A DNA stretch of 64,000 bases from Sphingomonas sp. 1F27F7B (GTDB lineage Bacteria; Pseudomonadota; Alphaproteobacteria; Sphingomonadales; Sphingomonadaceae). Below, in pieces: positions 26,358 through 34,725 of the stretch (its first letter is position 1; every line of letters starts with the position of its first letter). The notes under the pieces are model-generated. The model made no database searches and had not been told where the DNA came from. It was given only the letters and a program-made list of their open reading frames with translations. The position numbers were made by a program, and so were the translations under genes. The DNA lies in contig NZ_SCMK01000004.1 of assembly GCF_005503355.1 (NCBI RefSeq), positions 186,001-250,000 of the forward strand, in the 5' to 3' direction.

Positions 26358-27116
26358 CTAGCCCGCCGCTGCCAGCCCGTGCGCGGCGGCAAAGGGCAGC
26401 CACAGGGAGATGCGTGCATCGTCCGGCAGCGGGATCGCCCGGGCGCGTTCCTCGGGCAGCACCGCCAGCCAGTCATATTGCCAAGGCTCGAGCGGCAGAC
26501 AGGCGACGCGGTAGTTCGCCCGCACCACTGCGAGCAGCATCGGCCCGCGGCGCGGCGGCACCGGCTCTCCGCTGGCGAGCATCTCGCTGAAATCGAAAGG
26601 CAGCGCGAGCAGCCGGGCGCTGTCCGGCCGGTACCAGCACCGCGCCCCGGCCAGCGCGAGCAGCTCGGCGATTGCCGGGTCGATTTCCGGCCAGGCGGGC
26701 GCATCGCGCTCGATCCCATGGGCGCGGTGGACCTCGGCCTTGGCCCGCTCGATCCGCGCCAGTGCGGCGGGGATCGCACCGACGTCCTGCGCCCCGCCGG
26801 GGGGCCGCGACGCATCGAGCCACGCGGGGAAACCGGCGCCGAAATCATAGAGCGTGTAGCTGCGCGACGGGCGCGCGGCGATATAGCCCTGGGCGAACAG
26901 GCCGAAGGCGGTCGGCCCGGCCAGCGCCGCGAGCAACGGATATTCGCGCTCCAGGCACTCGATCAGCCGCTGGCGATAGCCACGGGCATAAATCTGGATC
27001 CGGTCTTCGGCGGTGAGCCGATTGTCACCATGGACGTGTTCGCGCGCCCCCCGACCCGAGGCGGCGAGGATCGCGTCCTGCATCCAATCCTGGAGCGCGG
27101 CGAGTTCAGGCGGCAA
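26358..27116 (-). CDS. DUF2063 protein (BufC/HvfC/MbnC-like partner of the MNIO enzyme)
   Basis: A 252-aa protein of the DUF2063 family. The N-terminal domain (LAALQDWMQDAIL ... RIQIYARGYRQRLIECLEREYPLLAALAG) is the conserved helical part. The C-terminal half (LLALPFDFSEMLASGEPVPPRRGPMLLAVVRANYRV) resembles the variable part. In characterised systems such proteins bind the precursor and the MNIO oxidase. The start is TTG (complement of 27114-27116) with GAGGGG 6 bases before it. It overlaps the MNIO gene by 11 bases, so the two are translationally coupled. It ends 20 bases from glpX on the opposite strand. Confidence 0.88.
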   Translation of the reverse strand: MPPELAALQDWMQDAILAASGRGAREHVHGDNRLTAEDRIQIYARGYRQRLIECLEREYPLLAALAGPTAFGLFAQGYIAARPSRSYTLYDFGAGFPAWLDASRPPGGAQDVGAIPAALARIERAKAEVHRAHGIERDAPAWPEIDPAIAELLALAGARCWYRPDSARLLALPFDFSEMLASGEPVPPRRGPMLLAVVRANYRVACLPLEPWQYDWLAVLPEERARAIPLPDDARISLWLPFAAAHGLAAAG

Positions 27117-27957
27117 GCGGCAGCCCCTCGCGCACCCGCCGCGCCTTGGCCAGCTCGGCGGCGACTATTTCGAATTCGGGGATATCGGCATCCCATTCGA
27201 CCATCGTCGCAACCGGCCCGCAGCGCTGCCACACCCGGGCATAGAGCGGCCATACCGCGTCGGGCACCGGCGCGTCGTGCGTGTCGATCAGGTGGGTGCC
27301 ATGGTCGCTCGGCCCGGCAAGATGGACCTGCACGACATGCGCCGCCGGAATCGCCTCGAGATAGGCGAGCGGATCCTGCGCATGGTTGAAGCTCGAGACA
27401 TGGACGTTGTTTACGTCGAGCAGCAGCCCGCAGCCGGTCGCTTCGCACAGCCGGGCGAGGAACTCCGCCTCGGGCATCTGGCTGGCGCGGAATTCGAGAT
27501 AAGTGCTGGGATTCTCGACGATCAGCGGCCGGCCCAGGAAATCCTGCACCCGGCCCACCCGATCGACGACATGCGCCAGCGCCGCCTCGGTCAGCGGCAT
27601 CGGCAGCAGGTCGTGGCTGTTCACGCCCTGCACCCCGGTCCAGCACAGATGATCCGAGATCCAGAGCGGCCGGAAGCGCTCGGCCAGCGCGCGCAGCTTG
27701 CCGAGATAGGCCATGTCGAGCGGCGCGGTGCTGCCGATCGACAGCGACACGCCGTGCAACACCACCGGCCGGTGCGCGGCGACATGCTCGAACACCCGCA
27801 TGCCATAGCCGGCATTGTCGAGCAGATTCTCGGTGATCGCCTCGAACCAGTCGACGCCCCAGGATTCCGGGGGCGTCGACATCAGGTGCGGGAAATGCTC
27901 CTCGCGCAGCCCCAGCCCGTCGCCGGGATTGGGCAGGCCGAGCCGGGGCTGCGTCAT
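27106..27957 (-). CDS. DUF692 multinuclear non-haem iron oxidase (MNIO, BufB/MbnB-like)
   Basis: A 283-aa TIM-barrel enzyme of the MNIO family, which uses two or three iron ions and O2 to modify Cys (thioamide/oxazolone, thiooxazole and related products) in precursor peptides. Likely metal ligands are seen in VVLHGVSLSIGS (His68), WISDHLCW (His103), LIVENPSTY (Glu148), LLLDVNNVHVSSFNH (Asp181, Asn184), VVQVHLAG (His212), IDTHDAPV (His227) and MVEWD (Glu254). The ATG lies 15 bases after the stop of the Cys-rich protein gene and its end overlaps the DUF2063 start. I reject the long open frame reading back to 28965. The context says it acts on the upstream protein. Confidence 0.93.
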   Translation of the reverse strand: MTQPRLGLPNPGDGLGLREEHFPHLMSTPPESWGVDWFEAITENLLDNAGYGMRVFEHVAAHRPVVLHGVSLSIGSTAPLDMAYLGKLRALAERFRPLWISDHLCWTGVQGVNSHDLLPMPLTEAALAHVVDRVGRVQDFLGRPLIVENPSTYLEFRASQMPEAEFLARLCEATGCGLLLDVNNVHVSSFNHAQDPLAYLEAIPAAHVVQVHLAGPSDHGTHLIDTHDAPVPDAVWPLYARVWQRCGPVATMVEWDADIPEFEIVAAELAKARRVREGLPLAA

Positions 27958-27971
27958 CGCGGTGCCGCCCC

Positions 27972-30293
27972 CTAGGTCGAGGGCGGATAGGCGAGGCGCA
28001 GGTCGTTCGGCGCCTGCTGGACCAGGCCCGGCACCGGCTTGTCCGGATCGCCGTTGACCTTGTAGGCGACGACCTTGGCAAAGGCCTGGAAGGCGATGTC
28101 CTCCACCTTGTCGCCTTCCTTGAAGTCGATCGTGGCGATCTTCTTCGAGGAAGGCGCGCCGCAGCCCGAGGGGGTAGGCGACGGCGAAGGTGACGGGGTG
28201 CCGCACAGATTCTGGTCCGCCTTGGCCTGCGGAGCCCCGCAGCCCGACGGTGAGGGCGTCGGCTTGGGCGTGCCGCAAAGCACCGGCTTGGCGCTGCCGG
28301 CCAGTGCCCAGACTTCCATCGTGCCCGCCTTGGGATAGAGCTGGAGCGCCGAGATCGGCACTGCGCAGCCACCGAAGCCGCCGCAGATATTGTCGCTCGG
28401 CGCAGTGTACATCGGGCCGCTCGGCGTGGGAGAAGGCGTGGGCGTGGGAGAAGGCGTGGGCGTGCCGCACAGCCCGCCATAGCTGCGCAGCGTCACCGCC
28501 GAGCAGCCGCCACCGGCCACGCCGCCGGCCGAGCCGCAGCTGCCGCCGGCGACCGGGCTCGCCTTGGGCGCGTTCGAGGTCTTGGAAGAAGCGGCGCCGC
28601 AGCCGCTGCTCGCCCCGCCGCAGCTGCCGCCGCCGCTGGTGAGCTGGACGAAGCCGCAGCCGCCCTGGCCCTTGCACAGGTTGGAGCCGCGGCACGTGTG
28701 GTAGATCGAAGTCTGGGCGCAGGCGTTGGCACCCCATTTCCCACCCACTTCCGCCACGTCCAGGCCCTGACAGGCATGGTTGACGATCTTCGCGTCGGGC
28801 TGGCCGACGCCCGCCGACAGGTCCGGAGTCTTGCCGAACACCGCCCAGGCAGTCGACATGCGATCGCCCGAGCCCGACATCGACGGGAAGGGGAAGGCCA
28901 CGGTGGCGCCGGCCGGATTCCAGTAGCTGTCGAGCACGGTGGTGACGCCCTTGATCGCGCCGCACACCGCCTGGCTCATCTTCTGGAAATTGGCCGCTGC
29001 CTCGGCGCCGTTCTTCAGGCTGTTGAGCGCGTTCGCGATCGCCTCGGGCGAAGCCAGACCATGGGGATTGTCGTTCGGATCATAGCCGTCGGTGGTCAGG
29101 TCCTTCGCCGTCCATTTGCCCACTTTGGGCGACTGGTTCCAGGTCTCGATCGTGCCGGCCTGGATCGCGTCCTTGATCCTGCGGAAGCGCGAATAGTGAT
29201 CGATGCCGTCATTGCCGGCACGCGCCTCGGCATCGGCCGACTTGATCAGCTTGCCGTCCGGCGAATAGCTCGGATAGTCCGAAGCGAGCGCGGTCCGGTC
29301 GGGGCAGTAAGTGGACTTCACTTCGCCCTGGACCAGCTTGGCGGCGCCGTCCGGCAGGCGCCTGCCCTTGTCGTCCCAGCGCGCGCCGAGCGTCGCGCCC
29401 TCGCCCTGGTCGGTGATCGCGTTCATCATGTTGAGCGCCTGCTCGAACGCGATGTTCGGATCGGTCATCGCGATCGTGGTCTCGAAGCCCATGAACTCGC
29501 GCATCGGATGGCCGGGGAAGCTGAAATTGTTGAACAGGTCGTTCTGCTGGCCCGACGCGTCCATCACATGATCCCAGAGCCGGGTGCCGTCGGCATAGGT
29601 GATCTGGAGATAGTCGCGATAGCATTGGTACATATAGCCGATCGAGCCGAACATGATGTGCGCGTCGAGCTCCTTCTCGGTGCTCCACTCGAACGGCACC
29701 TTGGGGAAATATCTGTCCTTGTTGTGGATGATGTCGGCCTCGGCCGTCTCCTGCGGCGCCTCGATCGCGAGGAACAGGTTGATACGCTCCTCGTCGAGCG
29801 GCCCGACATTCACCGCCACCTTCGAATAGGTCTTGGTGTCCTTGAGATCGACGATCCCCGGGATTTTCGAGAGATTGGGCCCGTAGCAGGTCCAGCCATG
29901 GCGGGCATCCTGCAGCGCGGTCGCAGTGAAGCTGGGCGTCGCGCCGATCGCAGTGGCAAGGTTGGCCGCCATCTGGAGATGGAGCATCTCCTGGATGAAC
30001 ACCGAGAAGACGATATTGAACGCGTATTTGTTCTCGCCCTGCTTGCCCGGCTTGCGCTCGAAGGTCGCACTGGTCTTCGCGCCCGGCCATTGCCGGCCCT
30101 TGTAGAAGCTGTTCCCCTGGCTGGTGATGGGGTGCATGCCCGTGATCGAATAAAGCGAGGTCATGTAGAGCGGGATGGTGAACAGCTCGACATTCACTGC
30201 CGCCTGCGCGATCCAGCGCACCACCAGCATGTCGGTCTTCAAGAATTTGAGAGAGCGCGCGGACAGCTCGCCGGCCTTGTGCGTCAGATGCAT
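27972..30293 (-). CDS. Ferritin-like domain protein with Cys-rich repetitive C-terminus (candidate MNIO substrate)
   Basis: A 773-aa protein, first gene of the operon with the MNIO and DUF2063 genes. Residues about 20-330 resemble the ferritin-like domain of VioB/RebD-type proteins: VELFTIPLYM (Glu36), QEMLHLQMAANL (Glu102, His105) and KELDAHIMF (Glu208, His212) could bind iron. From residue 508 to 711 there are 16 Cys, among them HTCRGSNLCKGQGGCG (Cys534, 540, 546), which looks like the core of bufferin-type precursors, and three LCGTP modules joined by Pro-Ser-Thr linkers, two ending in SGCGAP. A short Cys-free tail of about 60 residues follows. No signal peptide is seen. ATG 30293 has GGGGGA 8 bases upstream; an in-frame TTG is 24 bases earlier. 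The substrate role is inference from operon position and the Cys motif. Confidence 0.85.
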   Translation of the reverse strand: MHLTHKAGELSARSLKFLKTDMLVVRWIAQAAVNVELFTIPLYMTSLYSITGMHPITSQGNSFYKGRQWPGAKTSATFERKPGKQGENKYAFNIVFSVFIQEMLHLQMAANLATAIGATPSFTATALQDARHGWTCYGPNLSKIPGIVDLKDTKTYSKVAVNVGPLDEERINLFLAIEAPQETAEADIIHNKDRYFPKVPFEWSTEKELDAHIMFGSIGYMYQCYRDYLQITYADGTRLWDHVMDASGQQNDLFNNFSFPGHPMREFMGFETTIAMTDPNIAFEQALNMMNAITDQGEGATLGARWDDKGRRLPDGAAKLVQGEVKSTYCPDRTALASDYPSYSPDGKLIKSADAEARAGNDGIDHYSRFRRIKDAIQAGTIETWNQSPKVGKWTAKDLTTDGYDPNDNPHGLASPEAIANALNSLKNGAEAAANFQKMSQAVCGAIKGVTTVLDSYWNPAGATVAFPFPSMSGSGDRMSTAWAVFGKTPDLSAGVGQPDAKIVNHACQGLDVAEVGGKWGANACAQTSIYHTCRGSNLCKGQGGCGFVQLTSGGGSCGGASSGCGAASSKTSNAPKASPVAGGSCGSAGGVAGGGCSAVTLRSYGGLCGTPTPSPTPTPSPTPSGPMYTAPSDNICGGFGGCAVPISALQLYPKAGTMEVWALAGSAKPVLCGTPKPTPSPSGCGAPQAKADQNLCGTPSPSPSPTPSGCGAPSSKKIATIDFKEGDKVEDIAFQAFAKVVAYKVNGDPDKPVPGLVQQAPNDLRLAYPPST
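28423..28464 (-). repeat. 18-base tandem repeat in the Pro-Ser-Thr linker of the Cys-rich protein
   Basis: The unit ggcgtgggagaaggcgtg occurs at 28423-28440 and 28441-28458, followed by six more bases of a third copy. On the coding (minus) strand it encodes PTPSPT-type linker residues between an LCGTP module and the next Cys pair. As an in-frame 18-base unit it could change copy number without breaking the gene. Confidence 0.8.
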
Positions 30294-30504
30294 GACTATT
30301 TCCCCCAAGCCTCGCAATAACCTGCGATTGCACTGGGTTCCACCAACACAATTGGCACGTCAATCGACGAAAGAACCGATATAGTTGCATGCGATATTTG
30401 CCATGCTCTCCAGTCAATTTACGCATTTCTTGAACCACTCCCTCATGCTTGCGCCGCGCCGCGCTGCCGCTATCCCGCTGCGGGTTCGGAGGAGGGAGCA
30501 GGAG

Positions 30505-31251
30505 ATGCACGCGCTCGTGGCGCCGGTGCTGCTGATCATGTCGCTGGGGGTGCTCGCCTGGTTCCAGCGCAACGATCTGCGTGCGTTTCGCCGGTTCCGC
30601 GAGATCGAGGATACGGCGCGGCGCCAGCGCACCTTTCTGCGCTGGGCGCGCAATGCCTGCGCCATGTATCTCGGCATGCCGCTGGTCGGACTGGCGCTGC
30701 TCGGGCGCATTGAGGCGCTGTGGACCTTCCCCGCCGAATTCGCCCCGCTGCTCGCCTATGCCCCGGTCTTTCCCGTCGGCGACCGCGTGTTTCTCGGCAC
30801 GATGTTCGCCAGCGTGCTCGGCGGCATCGCGCTCGGCGTGACGCTCCTCTACCTGCGCGGCCGCCGGCCGGCCGGGGCCCGCCGCGTGCTCGACATCTCG
30901 CCGATGCTGCCGCGCAATCGCGCGGAGGCGCTCCACCTCCTGCCGGTGATCCTCAACGCCGGGGTGAGCGAGGAAATCTGCTTCCGCCTCTACCTCCCGC
31001 TGCTCCTCGCCCTGTGCGGCGCGCCGGCCTGGGCCGCCTTCCTTGCCGCGACGCTGATCTTCGCCTGGCTGCATCGCTACCAGGGCTGGCTCGGCATCCT
31101 GCTCACCGGCGCAGTGGGCACGGTGCTGGCGGCCCTGTACTTCGCCGCGATGGGCCTTGCCTTGCCGATCGCCGTGCACCTGGTGATCAACTTCAACGCG
31201 CTGATCGTGCGGCCCGCCCTCCAGCGCCGCTTTGGTCGCAGCGCCGATTGA
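30505..31251 (+). CDS. CPBP-family intramembrane metalloprotease
   Basis: A 248-aa integral membrane protein with about six to seven helices. The CPBP (type II CAAX protease/bacteriocin-processing) signature is present: AGVSEEICFRLYLPLLLAL (the EExxxR motif), LIFAWLHRYQGW (His) and IAVHLVINFNAL (second conserved His and Asn), which form the metal site within the membrane. The ATG at 30505 is supported by GGAGGAGGGAG just upstream; the open frame begins earlier but lacks a signal. It is divergent from the ferritin-like/MNIO operon and runs in the same direction as the S15-type hydrolase, 52 bases ahead of it. A maturation role for neighbouring products is possible but unproven. Confidence 0.88.
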   Translation: MHALVAPVLLIMSLGVLAWFQRNDLRAFRRFREIEDTARRQRTFLRWARNACAMYLGMPLVGLALLGRIEALWTFPAEFAPLLAYAPVFPVGDRVFLGTMFASVLGGIALGVTLLYLRGRRPAGARRVLDISPMLPRNRAEALHLLPVILNAGVSEEICFRLYLPLLLALCGAPAWAAFLAATLIFAWLHRYQGWLGILLTGAVGTVLAALYFAAMGLALPIAVHLVINFNALIVRPALQRRFGRSAD

Positions 31252-31303
31252 CACGAGCAACACACCGGCTACCCCTGCGCACCGGTTCATGAGGGAGGTG
31301 CGC

Positions 31304-33163
31304 ATGCGGTTGGTCAGTCTCTTCGCCCTGGCGGCCGCCGCCGCGCCGGTCGCCGCCCTGCCGGCGCGCCAGGCCGCTCCCGCCGCTCCCGCCCAGACGC
31401 AGGGCTCGCCCTTCGTGATGGAGGAGGCGATGATCCCGATGCGCGACGGGACGAAGCTCCACACGGTGATCCTGCGCCCGCGCGACCAGAAGGGTCCGCT
31501 CCCGATCCTGTTCGGCCGCACGCCCTATGGCGCCTCGGCCCGTGCCCCGCAGAACGTGCCGGCCAACTGGGCGGCGCTGGCGCGCGACGGCTATATCTTC
31601 GTGTCGCAGGACATGCGCGGCCGCTTCCAGTCCGAAGGCGGCCCCTTCACCCTCTCCACCGAGATCAAGACCGGCAAGAACGCCGTCGACGAATCCACCG
31701 ACGCCTATGATTCGATCGACTGGCTGGTGAAGAATGTGAAGCCGAACAACGGCAAGGTCGGCATGTGGGGCGTCTCCTATCCCGGCTTCACCGCCGCCGT
31801 CGCGCTCGCCCGCCCGCATCCGGCGCTCAAGGCCGTCAGCCCGCAGGCCGCCTGGACCGACTATTGGAAGAATGACGACCTGCACCGCTGGGGCGCAATG
31901 CGGCTGACCTATGCCAGCGACTGGGTGAACAGCCTCCAGGCCGACAAGACCAATGCCGGCATCGACCTGTACGATCGCTACGACACCTATGAATGGTTCC
32001 TCAAGGCCGGCTCGCCGGCGGACATCGAGGAGAAGTATTTCAAGGGCCGGGTGCCGCGCTATCGCGAGATGATCGAGCATCCCGACTATGACGAATTCTG
32101 GAAGAAGCAGGTCTGGTCGGACACGCTGAAGCGCACCACCGTGCCGACGCTCAACGTCGCCGGATATTGGGACCAGGAGGATCCCTGGGGCAGCTGGCAG
32201 ATCTTCTACAAGCAGCGCGAGAATGATCCGGACAAGCTCTCGCTGATGGTCGCCGGTCCGTGGAATCACGGCAGCTGGCGCTCGCCGGGCAACGCGCTGG
32301 GCCGCATCCCCTTCGGCGTCGACAGCGGCACCCAGTTCATGGAACAGGTCGAGGCGCCGTTCTTCGCCTATTGGCTGCACGGCAAGGGCGCCAAGCCCGA
32401 TTATGCGCTCAAGAGCTTCCAGTCGGGCAGCTGGCAGTGGAAGACCTATGCCCAGTGGCCGCTCGCCAATGCGGCACGCCGGAGCCTGTTCCTCCATGCC
32501 GATGGCAGCGTCTCGTTCCAGGCACCGGCTACGGGCGAAGGCTGCCGCGAGTATATCTCCGATCCGGCCAATCCGGTGCCCTTCCGCCCGCGCCCGATGT
32601 CGGCCACCTATGCGACGCCGGACTGGCGCTGGTGGGAGACCGAGGACCAGCGCTTCGTCGAGTATCGGCCGGACGTGCTGAGCTATGTCAGCGCCCCGCT
32701 CGACGGCGACCTGACGGTCACCGGCGCGATCACCGCCAGCCTGATGGCCGCGACCAGCGGCACCGACAGCGACTTCGTCGTCAAGCTGATCGACGTCTTC
32801 CCCGAGGACTATGAGAAGCCGCCGACCGCGCTCGGCGCCTATGCCAGGAGCCTCAACGGCTATCAGCTGCCGATCGCAATGGAGATCCGCCGCGGCCGCT
32901 ATCTGGAATCGATGGAGAAGCCGGCGCCGCTCACGCCGAACAAGGTGACCGACTGGTCGATCCCGCTGCGCGACCACGACCATGTCTTCAAGAAGGGCCA
33001 CCGGATCATGGTGCAGATCCAGTCGAGCTGGTTCCCCATGATCGACCGCAACCCCCAGACCTTCGTGCCGAACATCTACAAGGCCAAGCCGGCCGACTAT
33101 CAGAAGGCGACGCAGAAGGTGTGCGCCGGCTCGGCGATCATGCTGCCGGTGGTTGGGAACTAG
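31304..33163 (+). CDS. Alpha-amino-acid ester hydrolase-like enzyme (CocE/NonD, peptidase S15)
   Basis: A 619-aa exported alpha/beta hydrolase. The signal peptide is MRLVSLFALAAAAAPVAALPA. Catalytic elements are Ser158 in MWGVSYPGF, the acid in GYWDQEDPWG (about Asp290) and His322 in AGPWNHGSW, followed by the C-terminal jelly-roll domain (VSAPLDGDLTVTGAITASL). The WDQED motif is characteristic of alpha-amino-acid ester hydrolases that act on beta-lactam esters and amides, but related enzymes are esterases or X-prolyl peptidases. GGGAGGTG precedes the ATG. A repeat element follows before the convergent nitrobindin-like gene. Confidence 0.92.
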   Translation: MRLVSLFALAAAAAPVAALPARQAAPAAPAQTQGSPFVMEEAMIPMRDGTKLHTVILRPRDQKGPLPILFGRTPYGASARAPQNVPANWAALARDGYIFVSQDMRGRFQSEGGPFTLSTEIKTGKNAVDESTDAYDSIDWLVKNVKPNNGKVGMWGVSYPGFTAAVALARPHPALKAVSPQAAWTDYWKNDDLHRWGAMRLTYASDWVNSLQADKTNAGIDLYDRYDTYEWFLKAGSPADIEEKYFKGRVPRYREMIEHPDYDEFWKKQVWSDTLKRTTVPTLNVAGYWDQEDPWGSWQIFYKQRENDPDKLSLMVAGPWNHGSWRSPGNALGRIPFGVDSGTQFMEQVEAPFFAYWLHGKGAKPDYALKSFQSGSWQWKTYAQWPLANAARRSLFLHADGSVSFQAPATGEGCREYISDPANPVPFRPRPMSATYATPDWRWWETEDQRFVEYRPDVLSYVSAPLDGDLTVTGAITASLMAATSGTDSDFVVKLIDVFPEDYEKPPTALGAYARSLNGYQLPIAMEIRRGRYLESMEKPAPLTPNKVTDWSIPLRDHDHVFKKGHRIMVQIQSSWFPMIDRNPQTFVPNIYKAKPADYQKATQKVCAGSAIMLPVVGN

Positions 33164-33185
33164 CCTCGCCGATCGATTCGAGCCC

Positions 33186-33285
33186 GCTCCCCGGCGAAGG
33201 CCGGGGTCCGGCATCGACGAACCGGGCGAGAGCGCGAACCCTCTCGAAAGTCGTGGCAGCCGGACCCCGGCCTTCGCCGGGGAGC
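33186..33285. repeat. Palindromic intergenic element between convergent genes
   Basis: A 100-base element bounded by long inverted arms: GCTCCCCGGCGAAGGCCGGG on the left and its complement on the right, followed inward by GTCC/GGAC. The 40-base centre includes CTCTCGAAAGTCGTGGC. The same arms and a similar centre occur at 51322-51425. Lying between two convergent stops it may also serve as a bidirectional terminator. Confidence 0.75.
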
Positions 33286-33301
33286 GGCAAGGAGAAGGCA
33301 G

Positions 33302-33952
33302 CTATCCCTGCTCCTTCGCCGCGATGATCTGCATCCATGGGTTCGGCCGCGCCGCACCTACCCGGTGCAGCGTGTTGCGGTCGTGATGGTCGAAATCCCC
33401 CTGGCCCTTCACTGCGAGCGTGGTGTGGATGTCGTAGCTCCAGCCGCCATCGTCGTTGAAGGCGATGTCGATCGTATAGGCATCGGTGCGGAAGGCATAT
33501 TCGAGGAAGTCGGTCGAGCAAATGCCATAGTTGGTCTGCCCGCGCGTCGCTTCCACCCGGATCGCCTTGTCGCCCGGCGCGCCCTTGCCGGCGGCGAGCA
33601 GCACCTGGCCGCGCGGGATCGCCAGCGTCTGCAGGATCACGCCCGTCGCCGGCTCCCACAGCCAATATCCCACCTGGTCGTGGAAGGTGATGTCCTCTTC
33701 CGCGGTGGTGATGTGGATGTGATAGCGCAGGCCGTAGAAGAGCTGCGGCCCGTTCGCCTGCGGGTCGATCGGCACGAACTCGATCCGCTCGATGAATTCG
33801 CGCTGCTCAGGGCCGTCGGCCTTGGGATTGATGTCGACGCCCTTCCTGCCCTCCCAGCGGCCGGCGAGCGGCGCCAGCGGCCCCAGATTGGCGAGCGTGT
33901 CCGGATCGACGTCCTCGGGCTCGGTGAAGATGTCCAGCGGAAAGGGCTGCAT
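33302..33952 (-). CDS. Nitrobindin-like haem-binding beta-barrel protein
   Basis: A 216-aa protein of the FABP-like/nitrobindin (DUF1794, THAP4-type) group. LGPLAPLAGRWEGRKG is the characteristic first strand; FHDQVGYWLWEPATGVILQTLAIPRGQVLLAAG continues the barrel. FDHHDRNTLHRV near the C-terminus offers His residues in the position of the proximal haem ligand. Nitrobindins bind ferric haem and NO or peroxynitrite. The ATG overlaps the stop of the upstream permease (ATGA), so it is the third gene of an ABC exporter operon. Confidence 0.82.
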   Translation of the reverse strand: MQPFPLDIFTEPEDVDPDTLANLGPLAPLAGRWEGRKGVDINPKADGPEQREFIERIEFVPIDPQANGPQLFYGLRYHIHITTAEEDITFHDQVGYWLWEPATGVILQTLAIPRGQVLLAAGKGAPGDKAIRVEATRGQTNYGICSTDFLEYAFRTDAYTIDIAFNDDGGWSYDIHTTLAVKGQGDFDHHDRNTLHRVGAARPNPWMQIIAAKEQG

Positions 33953-34725
33953 CAGTTCTTCAGCCTGTAGCCGGTGCGGAAGATCGTGACGATGAGCCCG
34001 AGGCACAGCGCCAGGAAGGCCGCGACGAAGCCCAGGCTCCAGCGCACGTCGATATCGCCGACATCGCCGAAGAACGCCCAGCGGAAGCCGCTGATCAGAT
34101 ATGCCACCGGATTGAACAGGCTCACCGTGCGCCAGGGCTCGGGGAGGAAGTTCAAGGGATAGAAGCTGCCGCCCAGGAAGGTGAGCGGAGTCAGGATCAG
34201 CGCGGGCACCAGGTTCAGCTGCTCGAAGCCCTTGGCCCAGATGCCGATGATGAAGCCGAACATGCTGAAGCTGATCGACGTGAGCAGCAGGAAAGCGAGC
34301 ATCGCCAGCGGATGATCGACCCGGAGCGGCACGAACAGGCCCGAGGTGAGCAGGATGATCAGCCCGATCACCACCGACTTGGTCGCCGCCGCGCCGACGA
34401 AGCCGATCACCAGCTCCACCGCCGAGATCGGTGCCGAGAGCAGCTCGAACACCGTGCCGGTGAATTTGGGGAAATAAATGCCGATCGATGCATTGGCGAC
34501 GCTCTGGGTGAGCAGCGACAGCATGATCAGGCCGGGCACGATGAAGCTGCCATAGGGCACGCCTTCGATCGACGGGATGCGGCTGCCCATGCCGCTGCCG
34601 AACACGATGAAATAGAGCGCGGTGGTGATCACCGGGGTGACGATCGATTGCCAGAGCGTGCGCAGCGTGCGCGCCATCTCGAACTTGTAGATCGCCCAGA
34701 TGCCGTGGAAGTTGATGCCGGTCAT
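33952..34725 (-). CDS. ABC-2 type exporter permease (YadH-like)
   Basis: A 257-aa inner-membrane permease with six helices. [56 protein letters not shown] and [35 protein letters not shown] sequence is characteristic of the YadH/NodJ family. It should pair with the ATPase encoded just upstream; the start overlaps the ATPase stop (ATGA), and the stop overlaps the nitrobindin-like gene. Substrate unknown; the family exports lipids, polysaccharides or drugs. Confidence 0.92.
   Translation of the reverse strand: MTGINFHGIWAIYKFEMARTLRTLWQSIVTPVITTALYFIVFGSGMGSRIPSIEGVPYGSFIVPGLIMLSLLTQSVANASIGIYFPKFTGTVFELLSAPISAVELVIGFVGAAATKSVVIGLIILLTSGLFVPLRVDHPLAMLAFLLLTSISFSMFGFIIGIWAKGFEQLNLVPALILTPLTFLGGSFYPLNFLPEPWRTVSLFNPVAYLISGFRWAFFGDVGDIDVRWSLGFVAAFLALCLGLIVTIFRTGYRLKN

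Noticed and set aside
28158..28772. Repeats in the Cys-rich region as a CRISPR array or insertion element
   Set aside because: The repeats are in frame, of uneven length, and encode Pro/Ser/Thr linkers; there are no regular spacers.
27106..28965. Extended MNIO reading frame with a 335-residue N-terminal extension
   Set aside because: The extension is an out-of-frame reading of the Cys-rich protein gene; the natural start at 27957 gives a full-length DUF692 domain.
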